Below are positions 1 through 10,007 of a DNA stretch of 64,000 nt, in pieces (positions within the stretch are counted from its first letter, which is position 1; each line of letters begins with the position of its first letter). Origin of the DNA: CAMPJU01 sp036675265 (lineage in GTDB: Bacteria > Pseudomonadota > Gammaproteobacteria > Xanthomonadales > Xanthomonadaceae). The position numbers were made by a program, and so were the translations under genes. Under the pieces are notes generated by a model. The model had not been told where the DNA came from. It made no database searches and saw only the letters and a program-made list of their open reading frames with translations. The DNA lies in NCBI GenBank assembly GCA_036675265.1, contig JAKFFJ010000076.1, positions 186,001-250,000 of the forward strand. The letters are read 5' to 3'.

Positions 1-353
1 CCGCGCTGCTGGAAACCATCGACGCGTTGACCGCGAAGCTCAACCCGAAGCTCGAGGTCGAGGGCGTGCTGCGCACCATGTTCGATGTCCGCAACAATCT
101 CGCCAACGCGGTCTCGGCGGAGCTGGTGCAGCACTTCGGCGACAAGGTGTTCCGCACCGTGGTGCCGCGCAACGTGCGCCTGGCGGAGGCGCCGAGCCAC
201 GGCCGCAGCATCGTGGGATACGACGCGGGCAGCCGCGGTGGCGTGGCCTACCTGGGGCTGGCCGGGGAACTGATGCGGCGCACGCGCGAACGCGCGTCGC
301 GCGCGACGACGCCGGCGCCGGCGCAGCAACGGAACACGGAGACGGTGGAATGA
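1..353 (+). CDS. parA: Chromosome partitioning ATPase ParA, C-terminal part (cut by window edge)
   Basis: The reading frame is open from the first bases of the window, so the true start lies upstream. The visible part ends a ParA/Soj-type Walker ATPase. The stretch around the FRTVVPRNVRLAEAPSHG segment, followed by a Y-D-x-x-S-x-G region, is the conserved C-terminal signature of chromosomal ParA (family knowledge). ParA uses ATP-dependent DNA binding to move ParB-parS complexes during chromosome segregation. Its TGA overlaps the ATG of parB (ATGA, 350-353), so the two are translationally coupled. The last 25 residues are an Ala/Arg/Thr-rich tail. Confidence 0.93.
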   Translation, partial: ALLETIDALTAKLNPKLEVEGVLRTMFDVRNNLANAVSAELVQHFGDKVFRTVVPRNVRLAEAPSHGRSIVGYDAGSRGGVAYLGLAGELMRRTRERASRATTPAPAQQRNTETVE

Positions 354-1276
354 GCGTGGTGAAGAAGGCGGCGCCGAAGAAGCGCGGCCTGGGCCGTGGG
401 CTCGAGGCATTGCTGGGACCGAAGGCCGCGGCGGAAGCCGCCGCGCTGGAACCGCAGCCGGGCGAGGCGCTGCTGCGGTTGCCCGTCTCGCGGTTGCAGC
501 CGGGCCAGTACCAGCCGCGCAAGTCGATGGACCAGGCCAAGCTCGAGGAGCTTGCCGAGTCCATCCGCGCGCAGGGCGTGATCCAGCCCATCGTCGTCCG
601 CCAGCTCGTCGCGGACGCGGGCGGCCAGCAACGGTACGAGATCATCGCGGGCGAGCGCCGCTGGCGCGCGTCGCAACTGGCGGGACTGGACGAGATCCCG
701 GCCGTCGTGCGCGTGGTCGACGACCACGCCGTGGTCGCGATGGCGCTGATCGAGAACATCCAGCGCGAGGACCTCAATCCGCTGGAAGAGGCGTCCGCGC
801 TGCAGCGGCTCATCGACGAGTTCCACCTGACCCATGCGCAGGCGGCGGACGCGGTGGGCCGGTCGCGCGCGGCCGTGTCCAACCTGTTGCGCCTGCTGGA
901 ATTGCCGGACGAGATCCGGATGCTGGTCGAGACGCGAGCGCTGGAGATGGGACACGCGCGCGCGCTGCTCACCGTCGCGCCGCCCGCCGCGATCGCGCTG
1001 GCGCGCCAGGCGGTCGAGCACGGCTGGTCGGTGCGCGAGGTCGAGCACCGCGTCCAGCAGCTGTCCGCCGGCAAGGTCACGCCCAACCGCACGCGCAAGG
1101 CGGCGCCCGGGCGGCCGCAGGCCGACATCGCGGCGCTCGAGCGCGAGTTGTCCGAAACGCTCGGTTCGCGCGTGAACGTGCTGCACGGGCGCGGCGGCAA
1201 GGGGCGGCTGGTGATCCATTACGCCGACCTCGAGTCGCTCGACGGGGTGCTCGACCGGCTGCGCACCAAGGCCTGA
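350..1276 (+). CDS. parB: Chromosome partitioning protein ParB
   Basis: A 308-residue ParB/Spo0J. The N-terminus is basic (KKAAPKKRGLGRGLEALLG, the ParA-stimulating motif). The ParB nuclease-like fold follows, with the GERRWRAS box and the ALIENIQREDLNPLEEA segment (about residues 100-155). A helix-turn-helix for parS binding comes next (AVGRSRAAVSNLLRLLELP), then a C-terminal dimerisation domain. It is a CTP-dependent clamp on parS in other bacteria (family knowledge). It overlaps parA by 4 bp. I saw no parS palindrome in the window. Confidence 0.96.
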   Translation: MSVVKKAAPKKRGLGRGLEALLGPKAAAEAAALEPQPGEALLRLPVSRLQPGQYQPRKSMDQAKLEELAESIRAQGVIQPIVVRQLVADAGGQQRYEIIAGERRWRASQLAGLDEIPAVVRVVDDHAVVAMALIENIQREDLNPLEEASALQRLIDEFHLTHAQAADAVGRSRAAVSNLLRLLELPDEIRMLVETRALEMGHARALLTVAPPAAIALARQAVEHGWSVREVEHRVQQLSAGKVTPNRTRKAAPGRPQADIAALERELSETLGSRVNVLHGRGGKGRLVIHYADLESLDGVLDRLRTKA

Positions 1277-1286
1277 GCCTGCGCGC

Positions 1287-2018
1287 ATGACCGGGACGCC
1301 GCAGCTGTCGGTGGTGGTGCCGGTGCATGACGAGGCCGGCAATGTCGCGCCCCTGGTGCGGGAAGTGGTGGACGCCCTGCGCGGCCTCGTGGCGTTCGAG
1401 CTGGTCTATGTCGACGACGCCTCGGGGGACGCGACGCTCGCCGAGTTGCAGGACCTCCGGCGCGAGGTGCCCGAGTTGCGCGTGCTGCGGCACGCGGTCC
1501 GCGCCGGCCAGAGCACCGCGATCCGCAACGGGGTGAAGGCCGCGCGCGCGCCGTGGATCGCGACGCTCGACGGGGACGGCCAGAACGACCCGGCGGACCT
1601 GCCCAGGCTGCTCGCCGCGCGCGATGCGGCCTCGCCCGAGGTGAAGCTGGTCACCGGCTGGCGCACCTCGCGCAAGGACACCGCGGCGAAACGCTGGGCC
1701 TCGCGCCTGGCCAACGCCATCCGCCGCCGGCTGCTGCGGGACGACACGCCCGACACCGGCTGCGGCACCAAGCTGTTCGAGCGCGAGGCGTTCCTGGACC
1801 TGCCCTATTTCGACCACATGCACCGCTACCTGCCCGCGCTGATGCAACGCGCAGGCTGGCGCACGCTCAGCCTGCCGGTGAACCACCGCGCGCGTGGCGG
1901 CGGCACGTCCAAGTACGGCAACCTCTCGCGCGCCATCGTCGGCCTGCGCGACCTGCGTGGCGTGGCATGGCTGATCCGCCGCAGCCACGTCGTCCGCGCC
2001 GAGGAACTCCAGGCATGA
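1287..2018 (+). CDS. Family 2 glycosyltransferase (DPM1/ArnC-like)
   Basis: A 243-residue GT-A type glycosyltransferase. It starts with the family-2 core (QLSVVVPVHDEAGNVAPLV), then the donor-binding YVDDAS motif, LDGDGQNDP (the DXD region) and TGWRTSRKD. It lacks the C-terminal membrane anchors of ArnC/DPM1-type enzymes, so it is probably a soluble or peripheral polyprenyl-phosphate sugar transferase (inference). It starts 10 nt after parB and overlaps the next gene by 4 bp (ATGA). GT2 plus LAB_N pairs usually precede an ArnT/PMT-like membrane transferase, which is absent here. Confidence 0.85.
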   Translation: MTGTPQLSVVVPVHDEAGNVAPLVREVVDALRGLVAFELVYVDDASGDATLAELQDLRREVPELRVLRHAVRAGQSTAIRNGVKAARAPWIATLDGDGQNDPADLPRLLAARDAASPEVKLVTGWRTSRKDTAAKRWASRLANAIRRRLLRDDTPDTGCGTKLFEREAFLDLPYFDHMHRYLPALMQRAGWRTLSLPVNHRARGGGTSKYGNLSRAIVGLRDLRGVAWLIRRSHVVRAEELQA

Positions 2019-2353
2019 CCGACTTCATGAACACCGCGCTGCCGTGGCTCGAATGGACCGGGGTCCACATGAGCCCGTGGAAGCTGATTGGCCTGACCGG
2101 CGCGCTGATGTTCGGTACCCGCTGGGTCGTCCAGTTCGTGGCCACGCGACGGGCGGGGCGGCCGGTGATCCCCCGCCTGTTCTGGGTGATGAGCCTCGTC
2201 GGCAGCGCCATGACCCTGTCCTACTTCCTGTTCTCGGCCAAGCAGGACGCGGTGGGGATCGTGCAGAACCTGTTCCCGGCCTTCACGGCGGCCTACAGCC
2301 TGTGGCTCGACATCCGCCCGCGACCTTGCCCGGAGCCGCCCGGCCCGGCATAA
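2015..2353 (+). CDS. LAB_N (lipid-A-disaccharide synthase N-terminal) domain membrane protein
   Basis: A 112-residue integral membrane protein. The pattern (WKLIGLTGALMFGTRWVVQF, then FWVMSLVGSAMTLSYFLF, then a third hydrophobic segment ending in a short tail) matches the stand-alone LAB_N domain found fused to LpxB in some bacteria and separate in others. The ATG at 2015 overlaps the stop of the glycosyltransferase and was chosen over longer in-frame upstream starts, which would read through that gene. A role in glycolipid modification with the adjacent transferase is inferred from context. Confidence 0.8.
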   Translation: MTDFMNTALPWLEWTGVHMSPWKLIGLTGALMFGTRWVVQFVATRRAGRPVIPRLFWVMSLVGSAMTLSYFLFSAKQDAVGIVQNLFPAFTAAYSLWLDIRPRPCPEPPGPA

Positions 2354-2464
2354 TGCCCGGCTCGCTGCGCCTTGCCCGTCCTTCGGGCCTGCAACGAGGC
2401 CGAGGGTCCCCGGGCAACGGGGGCCGCCCACGGACCTTCGAGGGTCCCGCTCCAGGAGTCGACC

Positions 2465-2701
2465 ATGTCCCGCGTCTGCCAAGTCACAGGCAAGCGCGTG
2501 CAGACCGGCAACAACGTCTCGCACGCCAACAACAAGACCCGCCGCCGCTTCCTCCCCAACCTCCACGAGCGCCGCTTCTGGGTCGCCTCGGAGAACCGTT
2601 GGGTCAAGCTGCGCGTTTCCACCGCCGCCCTGCGCACCATCGACAAGAACGGCATCGACACCGTCCTCGCCGACCTGCGTGCCCGCGGCGAGAAGATCTG
2701 A
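2465..2701 (+). CDS. rpmB: 50S ribosomal protein L28
   Basis: A 78-residue L28 at full family length. It begins SRVCQVTGKRVQTGNNVSHA, with the conserved NNKTRRRFLPNLHERRFW block. A good Shine-Dalgarno (CCAGGAG) lies just upstream. It is the first gene of the usual rpmB-rpmG pair. The 110 bp leader upstream (2354-2464) contains GC-rich hairpin potential but no recognised riboswitch. Confidence 0.97.
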   Translation: MSRVCQVTGKRVQTGNNVSHANNKTRRRFLPNLHERRFWVASENRWVKLRVSTAALRTIDKNGIDTVLADLRARGEKI

Positions 2702-2714
2702 GGAGGATCACACC

Positions 2715-2879
2715 ATGGCAACCAAGCGCGACAAGATCCGGCTGATCTCCTCGGCCAACACCGGCCACTTCTACACGACCGACAAGAACAAGAAGAACAC
2801 CCCGAACAAGATGGAGATCAAGAAGTACGATCCCGTCGTCCGGAAGCACGTGATCTACAAGGAAGGCAAGATCAAGTGA
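2715..2879 (+). CDS. rpmG: 50S ribosomal protein L33
   Basis: A 54-residue L33 (MATKRDKIRLISSANTGHFY, ending VIYKEGKIK). It is the Cys-free, zinc-independent form because the CxxC pairs of zinc-type L33 are missing. It lies 13 nt after rpmB with a strong GAGGA ribosome binding site, so it is co-transcribed with rpmB. A factor-independent terminator follows inside a repeat cassette. Confidence 0.97.
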   Translation: MATKRDKIRLISSANTGHFYTTDKNKKNTPNKMEIKKYDPVVRKHVIYKEGKIK

Positions 2880-2957
2880 CGATTTGCAGTCCAGCGCATC
2901 GCGTTGGACGCAGCAAATCGTCATCCCCGCGAAGGCGGGGATCCAGGACGCCGAAAG

Positions 2958-2979
2958 AGCCCGCCACAAGCGGGCTTTT

Positions 2980-2981
<2 letters not shown>
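2958..2981 (+). terminator. Rho-independent terminator of rpmB-rpmG
   Basis: The stem AGCCCGC / GCGGGCT has a CACAA loop and is followed by TTTTT (2976-2980). It sits between the inverted repeat arms. The acs stop codon (2980-2982, minus strand) is inside its T-tract, so it also separates the convergent transcripts. Confidence 0.85.
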
Positions 2982-4920
<1,939 letters not shown>

Positions 4921-5053
4921 GGCATGGCTCCGTCGTGACGGCTCCAGTGTGCCGCAACCGCCCGCGGGCGGTGACCCTCCCGTGTGGAACCCTGCATTCC
5001 GCGCTCACGCCGGGGTGTCCAGCATGGACGGCCCCGGGCCGCGGACGGCGCCA

Positions 5054-5650
5054 ATGCCAACCGACATCACCCTGTTCGACTGGCAACGCCTGCTCGTCGG
5101 CCTGCCGCCGAAGTTCTACTACCTCGAGATCGCGTTCAAGACGCTCGCGTTGTTCGCGATCCTGCTGCTGGTGCTGCGCATGCTCGGCAAGCGCGCGCAC
5201 CACAACCTCAGCCCGATGCAGCAGATGTTGCTGATCGCCCTCGGTTCCGCCGCGGGCGACGTGATGCTGTACCCGGAGGTCCCGCTGGGCTACGCGGCGC
5301 TGATCCTGCTCGGCGTGACCGGCCTGACCATGTTGCTGGAAGTGGCCGGTACCAGGTCGCGCATGGTGCGCGACTACGTGGAGTCACGCCCCAGGGTGCT
5401 GGTACGCGACGGGCAGGTGGACTGGGACGCACTGAAGCGCGAGCGCACGACGCGCCGCGAGCTGTTCGCGGAACTGCGGACCAAGGGCGCGCGTTCGCTG
5501 GCGCAGGTGGACGCCGCGATCCTCGAGGTCAGCGGCGATATCAGCGTGTTCCTCCACAAGGACAAGGACAAGGACGGGGACGACAACCTGCTGCGCTACA
5601 TCCTGGAGGACGACCACGACCTGGCGCCCTCGGGGAAGGACACCGACTAG
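5054..5650 (+). CDS. DUF421 (YetF-like) membrane protein
   Basis: About 198 residues. There are two or three N-terminal membrane segments (FYYLEIAFKTLALFAILLLVLRMLGKRA, then MQQMLLIALGSAAGDVML, then a third). A soluble alpha/beta domain follows, with the RPRVLVRDGQVDWDALKRERTT motif and an RTKGARSLAQVDAAILEVSGDISVF segment, both hallmarks of DUF421. The function is unknown; members occur in many cell envelopes. The ATG at 5054 places the membrane segment conventionally; an in-frame ATG at 5024 would add 10 residues. It is divergent from acs across 133 bp. Confidence 0.82.
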   Translation: MPTDITLFDWQRLLVGLPPKFYYLEIAFKTLALFAILLLVLRMLGKRAHHNLSPMQQMLLIALGSAAGDVMLYPEVPLGYAALILLGVTGLTMLLEVAGTRSRMVRDYVESRPRVLVRDGQVDWDALKRERTTRRELFAELRTKGARSLAQVDAAILEVSGDISVFLHKDKDKDGDDNLLRYILEDDHDLAPSGKDTD

Positions 5651-5654
5651 GGCA

Positions 5655-5690
5655 CAAAAAAACCCGCACGTCGCCGTGCGGGTTCGGGAT
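5655..5690 (-). terminator. Rho-independent terminator for the desaturase gene
   Basis: On the minus strand the 10-bp stem AACCCGCACG / CGTGCGGGTT with a 4-nt loop is followed by a run of seven T. It lies between the convergent DUF421 and desaturase genes, with the T-tract oriented for the minus-strand transcript. Confidence 0.85.
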
Positions 5691-5703
5691 GCCACGAGGC
5701 GGC

Positions 5704-6921
5704 TCAGGCGCCTTGCAAGGGCGTGGTCTTCAGCGAATAGCCCTTCAGCCGCGCCGAGTACTCCTGCAGCGCGCGGATGCCGCTGGCTTCCGCCTCGTGG
5801 CACCACTGCTGCAGCCGCTGCAAGGTCGCCTGCGCGTCATGGCCGCGCGCTTCCAGCACTTCGGCGAGCTGGGCACGGTACTCGACCAGCGTGCGGATCC
5901 TCGGACGCTGCTCGACCCAGGCCTGCAGCTCCTCGCGCGCTTCCGGCTTCAGCCAGCGGCCGTCGTCGGCCAGGCCCTTGCGCAACTTGCGCGGCAGCAG
6001 CGCGCGCAACCGCGCGCCCGCGGCGGCGGCTTCCTCGCGCAGCGCGGGCTTGAGCACGTTGCGCTGGTAATCGGTCATCGCCTGGAAGCGGTGGGCGAGC
6101 AGCGCCTTCATCGTGTCGCTGTCCGGCACCCGGATGTTGGGGCGCACGTCCAGCGACGGCGCCACGCGCAGGACCTTCGCCAGGCCCATTGCCTGCAGGC
6201 CGCGGATCGCTGCCCAGCCGATGTCGAATTCCCACTTGCGCAACGCGAACTTCGCAGAGCTCGGGAACGCGTGGTGGTTGTTGTGCAGTTCCTCGCCGCC
6301 GATCCACACGCCCCACGGCGACAGGTTGGTCGCGGTGTCGGTGGTCTCGAAGTTGCGGTAGCCCCACCAGTGGCCCAGGCCGTTGACCACGCCCGCGGCC
6401 CAGAACGGGATCCACGCCATCTGGATCGCCCAGAGCGCCACGCCGGCGAATCCGAACGCCAGGAAGCTGGCGACCAGCAGCAGGGTCGGCCCGAGCGTCG
6501 CGTGCGGGGTGTAGAGCTTGCGCTCGATCCAGTCGTCCGGGCAGCCCTTGCCGTATTTCTCGATGTCCTCGCGCTGGCCGCGCGCGTCCCGGTACATCTC
6601 GACGCCACGCCACATCACGTTGTCGATGCCCTGGAACATCGGGCTGTGCGGGTCTTCCTCGGTCTCGCACTTGGCGTGGTGCTTGCGATGGATCGCCACC
6701 CACTCGCGGGTGATCATCGACGTCGTCAGCCACGCCCAGAACCGGAACACGTGCGCGACCGCCGGGTGGAAATCCACGCCGCGATGCGCCATCGACCGGT
6801 GCAGGTAGAGGGTGACGGAGAAGATGGTCAGCTGGGTCGCGACCAGCAGCCAGATCGCGAGGGTGCCGAGACTGGCCTGGGCCAGGCCGCCGGCCAGGAA
6901 ATCGAGCAGTGAAGCGGGCAT
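5704..6921 (-). CDS. Acyl-CoA / fatty acid delta-9 type desaturase
   Basis: A 405-residue membrane di-iron desaturase. The three histidine boxes are intact: HRSMAH, HRKHH and HNNHH. They lie between paired membrane segments (GTLAIWLLVATQLTIFSVTLY near the N-terminus; LLVASFLAFGFAGVALWAI mid-protein). It inserts a double bond into saturated acyl chains using O2. The C-terminal about 120 residues are a hydrophilic helical extension seen in proteobacterial OLE1-like desaturases. The ATG giving MPASLLDF was preferred to an upstream alternative that adds 29 unlikely residues. This aerobic route complements the O2-independent fabAB route at 45.5-47.3 kb. Confidence 0.9.
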   Translation of the reverse strand: MPASLLDFLAGGLAQASLGTLAIWLLVATQLTIFSVTLYLHRSMAHRGVDFHPAVAHVFRFWAWLTTSMITREWVAIHRKHHAKCETEEDPHSPMFQGIDNVMWRGVEMYRDARGQREDIEKYGKGCPDDWIERKLYTPHATLGPTLLLVASFLAFGFAGVALWAIQMAWIPFWAAGVVNGLGHWWGYRNFETTDTATNLSPWGVWIGGEELHNNHHAFPSSAKFALRKWEFDIGWAAIRGLQAMGLAKVLRVAPSLDVRPNIRVPDSDTMKALLAHRFQAMTDYQRNVLKPALREEAAAAGARLRALLPRKLRKGLADDGRWLKPEAREELQAWVEQRPRIRTLVEYRAQLAEVLEARGHDAQATLQRLQQWCHEAEASGIRALQEYSARLKGYSLKTTPLQGA

Positions 6922-7042
6922 TGCAGGCTCCGGAACGAAAGGCGGGGACGGGCATGGCCCGATCCCCGGTTCACATGATGCCAGCCGGGGCGTGGTGAAG
7001 GCATCCACGGGGACTGTGAATGCCCCGGTTGTTCAGGTCCCG

Positions 7043-7576
7043 TCAGCCGCCCTCGAACGCGCACAGGGCGTGCACCGGAAGCCCCTGCGCCTCCAGCCGC
7101 CGACGGCCGCCAAGGTCCGGCAGGTCGATCACGAACGCGCATTCGACGACCCGGCCACCGGCCGCGGCCACCAGCAGCGAGGCCGCTTCCGCGGTACCGC
7201 CCGTGGCGACGAGGTCGTCGACCAGCAGGACACGCGCACCCGCCACCAGCGCGTCGGCGTGGATCTCGACCCGGTCGCTGCCGTATTCGAGCTTGTAGTC
7301 CTGTCCCAGCACCCGCCCGGGCAACTTCGCCGCCTTGCGGATGGGGATGAAGCCCTTGCCGAGCGCCAGGGCGAGCGCCGCTCCAATGATGAAACCGCGC
7401 GCCTCGATGCCGGCGACCAGGTCGACCTCGCGTTCCCCGCTGCGATAGCGGTCCGCCAGGTCATTGATCGCACGGGCGAACCCCACCGGATTGGCCAGCA
7501 ATGTCGTGATGTCGCGGAACTGGATGCCGGGCCGGGGGAAGTCGGGGATGGTGCGGATGAGCGACTTGATGGGCAT
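7043..7576 (-). CDS. apt: Adenine phosphoribosyltransferase
   Basis: A 177-residue type I PRTase. It contains IPDFPRPGIQFRDITTLL at the N-terminus and the PRPP-binding loop VLLVDDLVATGGTAEA (about residues 123-138). It salvages adenine to AMP. The ATG at 7576 (MPIKSLI) gives the usual length; an upstream in-frame start would add 8 residues. It is divergent from the gene at 7681. Confidence 0.94.
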   Translation of the reverse strand: MPIKSLIRTIPDFPRPGIQFRDITTLLANPVGFARAINDLADRYRSGEREVDLVAGIEARGFIIGAALALALGKGFIPIRKAAKLPGRVLGQDYKLEYGSDRVEIHADALVAGARVLLVDDLVATGGTAEAASLLVAAAGGRVVECAFVIDLPDLGGRRRLEAQGLPVHALCAFEGG

Positions 7577-7680
7577 GGTCGGTCCGGGTCGGCAGGCCAC
7601 GCATTATTACTGCGAAGCTCGGCGTGACAGCGTTCGGCGACCCGGTCACGGGCGGCATGCGCAGGCGGCATACTTCCCCG

Positions 7681-8478
7681 ATGAACGGGAAGTCGTGGCT
7701 CGCAATCGTCGTGCCCCGTCGTGCCAGGCAACGGTTGCTGTTGCTGTTGCTGTTGGTGGCCGTGGCCGCCCTGGCGCCGGCGGACGCGCGTGTCGGCGTG
7801 GACCACGCCACGCTGTGGTTCAGGGCCGACATCGTCCTGGGACCTGATGGGCGGCTGGTGTCGTTGGCTTGGCGAAACTACAAGGCCATGCCCGAAGCAG
7901 CGCAGCGAAGCCTGGAACAGAAGATCCGGTCGTGGGACTTCCGGCCCGCGCCGGGTGTACGGCCCGTCGAGTCGATCGCGACGACGCTCACGATCCGGGT
8001 ACTCGCCAAAGAACGGAAGGACGGGAAGTTCGGGATCGAGGTCGAGGACGCCTTTACCGGCCCCTCCTTGCTGGATGCCCCGGACCAGCACGGCTGGCAG
8101 CGGTGGGAGCGCATCGACATGGGTACGCGTCCGGCCAGTGCGGGAATCGTCTATGAGGTCGACTGGGATGAGGGCGAGGTGCGCCGGCTCGAACTCGTCG
8201 AGTACGACGCAAGCACGTCCCGCCGTGAATACCGGGAGTCGCAGGAAGCGCGCTCGCGCGAGCAGATACTCGCTTGGCGGGTCAAGCCGGAGCAGGTGGA
8301 TGGCGCGACGGTCGAAGCCCGCTTTCGGTTCCTTTACACCCATTGCGTCATCCCGGCGTGGTGCGCAAGCCACGAGCCGCGTGGCTTCCGCGGATTGCCC
8401 GAAGTCCCGCGAGGCGACCCGGTCCCACTGCAGAGCGTGGTGACGATCGCAACGGATGTGCGCGGCATGGCGCTGTAG
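7681..8478 (+). CDS. Exported protein with TonB-C-like segment, unknown function
   Basis: About 265 residues, starting with a clear signal peptide (basic RRARQR, then a run of leucines, then ALAPADAR). The middle contains GPDGRLVSLAWRN and a W-D-F-x-P-A segment (IRSWDFRPA) that recalls the C-terminal fold of TonB-type or periplasmic energy-transducer-like proteins, but similarity is limited. Two cysteines near the C-terminus (HCVIPAWC) could form a disulfide. No enzyme motif was recognised. It ends 9 nt before mutM, so co-transcription is possible. Confidence 0.6.
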   Translation: MNGKSWLAIVVPRRARQRLLLLLLLVAVAALAPADARVGVDHATLWFRADIVLGPDGRLVSLAWRNYKAMPEAAQRSLEQKIRSWDFRPAPGVRPVESIATTLTIRVLAKERKDGKFGIEVEDAFTGPSLLDAPDQHGWQRWERIDMGTRPASAGIVYEVDWDEGEVRRLELVEYDASTSRREYRESQEARSREQILAWRVKPEQVDGATVEARFRFLYTHCVIPAWCASHEPRGFRGLPEVPRGDPVPLQSVVTIATDVRGMAL

Positions 8479-8487
8479 CGACAGCTG

Positions 8488-9300
8488 ATGCCCGAACTCC
8501 CCGAAGTCGAAACCACCCGTCGCGGCCTCGCGCCGCACCTGGTCGGGCGCACCGTCACCGGCGTCGTCCAGCGACGATCGGGGCTGCGCTGGCCTTTCCC
8601 GCCCGAACTGCAGGCGCTGTTGCCGGACCGGCGGATCGAGGCCGTGCGGCGACGCGCGAAGTACCTGCTGCTGGACACCGATGCAGGCAGTGCGCTGCTG
8701 CACCTGGGCATGAGTGGCAGCCTGCGGGTGCTGCGTCCGGACGTGCCGGTGGGCCTGCACGACCACCTGGATGTCGGGCTGGACAGTGGCCGCGTCCTGC
8801 GCTTCAACGACCCGCGGCGGTTCGGTTGCGCGCTCTGGCAACCGGCCGGGGAGACCCATGCTCTGCTGCAGGACCTCGGACCGGAGCCGTTGTCGGACGA
8901 TTTCGACGGCGACTGGTTGTTCGCGCGCAGTCGCGGCCGCAGCGTGCCCGTCAAGGCATTCCTGATGGACCAGCGGATCGTGGTTGGCGTGGGCAACATC
9001 TACGCGGCGGAGGCGCTGTTCGCCGCGGGCATCTCGCCGTTGCGCCCCGCGGGCAAGGTTTCGCGGGCGCGCTACGCGGCGCTCGCGGACGAAACGAAAC
9101 GCATCCTCGCCCATGCCATCGAGCGCGGGGGGACCACCCTGCGCGACTTCATCGCCCCGGACGGCGCGCCGGGCTACTTCGAACTGGAACTGCTGGCCTA
9201 CGGGCGCGGCGGTGAACCCTGCATCCGTTGTGGGCGGCCGTTGCGCGAGGCGCCGATCGCGCAGCGCACGACGGCCTGGTGTCCCGCCTGCCAGCGCTGA
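8488..9300 (+). CDS. mutM: Formamidopyrimidine-DNA glycosylase (Fpg)
   Basis: A 270-residue Fpg. It begins PELPEVETTRRGL, with the catalytic N-terminal proline and glutamate. It contains LHLGMSGSLRV, the NDPRRFG segment and the helix-two-turn-helix GVGNIYAAEALF. The C-terminal zinc finger is complete (CIRCG...WCPACQ). It removes 8-oxoguanine and nicks the abasic site. The length is typical. Confidence 0.96.
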   Translation: MPELPEVETTRRGLAPHLVGRTVTGVVQRRSGLRWPFPPELQALLPDRRIEAVRRRAKYLLLDTDAGSALLHLGMSGSLRVLRPDVPVGLHDHLDVGLDSGRVLRFNDPRRFGCALWQPAGETHALLQDLGPEPLSDDFDGDWLFARSRGRSVPVKAFLMDQRIVVGVGNIYAAEALFAAGISPLRPAGKVSRARYAALADETKRILAHAIERGGTTLRDFIAPDGAPGYFELELLAYGRGGEPCIRCGRPLREAPIAQRTTAWCPACQR

Positions 9301-9365
9301 GCGTCCGGTGGTGACCTTTCCGCCGGACCCCGGCGTATGATCGGGTGGCCTTCGAGGGGGAAACG

Positions 9366-9974
9366 ATGGCAGACAACGCTGACATCACGGGCTGGCTCGA
9401 TGCCGCGCGCGGGGGCGACCGCAAGGCGCTCGACCACGTGCTCGCATCGCTGTACCAGGAATTGCACACGATGGCGCGGCGCCAGCTGGCCGGGCAGCAC
9501 GGTCGCACGCTCGATGCCACCGCGCTGGTCCACGAGGCCTATCTCAAGGTCGTGGGTCGCAACACGGCGCAATTCGACGACCGCGCGCACTTCTTCGCCT
9601 ATGCCGCCACGGCGATGCGCAGCGTCGTGGTGGATTACGCGCGCCAGCGGATGGCGCAGAAGCGCGGCGGCGACCTGCACCGCGTGACGGACCTGCCCGA
9701 GGACCTGGCCGGCGGCGTCCGGCTGGACGAGGAAACGCTGGGCCTGGACACCGCGTTGACCCGCCTGGCGGAAGTCGACCCGCGGCTGGCCAAGGTCGTC
9801 GAACTGCGTTACTTCGCCGGCCTGTCGGAAGTCGAGATCGCCGCGCTGCTCAAGCGGTCGGAGCGCAGCATCCGCCGCGACTGGCAGAAGGCGCGCCTGT
9901 TCCTGCTCGCCTCGCTGCAGGAAGGCGAAGAAGACCGCGGCCCCCGGCGCAACGCGGCCGGCGGGCGCGGCTGA
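9366..9974 (+). CDS. ECF-type RNA polymerase sigma factor (kinase-associated type)
   Basis: A 202-residue sigma-70 family member. Region 2 includes ALVHEAYLKVVG and FFAYAATAMRSVVVDYARQRMAQKRGG. Region 4 has ELRYFAGLSEVEIAALLKRSERSIRRDWQKAR. There is no anti-sigma gene; instead a membrane Ser/Thr kinase starts 33 nt downstream. In Xanthomonas citri (EcfK/PknS) and Vibrio parahaemolyticus (EcfP/PknT), such sigma factors are activated by phosphorylation by the paired kinase (established for those systems). The same here is inference. The ATG at 9366 follows a GAGGGGG ribosome binding site. Confidence 0.88.
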   Translation: MADNADITGWLDAARGGDRKALDHVLASLYQELHTMARRQLAGQHGRTLDATALVHEAYLKVVGRNTAQFDDRAHFFAYAATAMRSVVVDYARQRMAQKRGGDLHRVTDLPEDLAGGVRLDEETLGLDTALTRLAEVDPRLAKVVELRYFAGLSEVEIAALLKRSERSIRRDWQKARLFLLASLQEGEEDRGPRRNAAGGRG

Positions 9975-10007
9975 GCCGCGCCGGACGCGCGACGCAGGCA
10001 GCGTGCA

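Noticed and set aside
1..1276. Search for a parS site near parAB
   Set aside because: No TGTTTCACGTGAAACA-like palindrome was seen in or around the genes.
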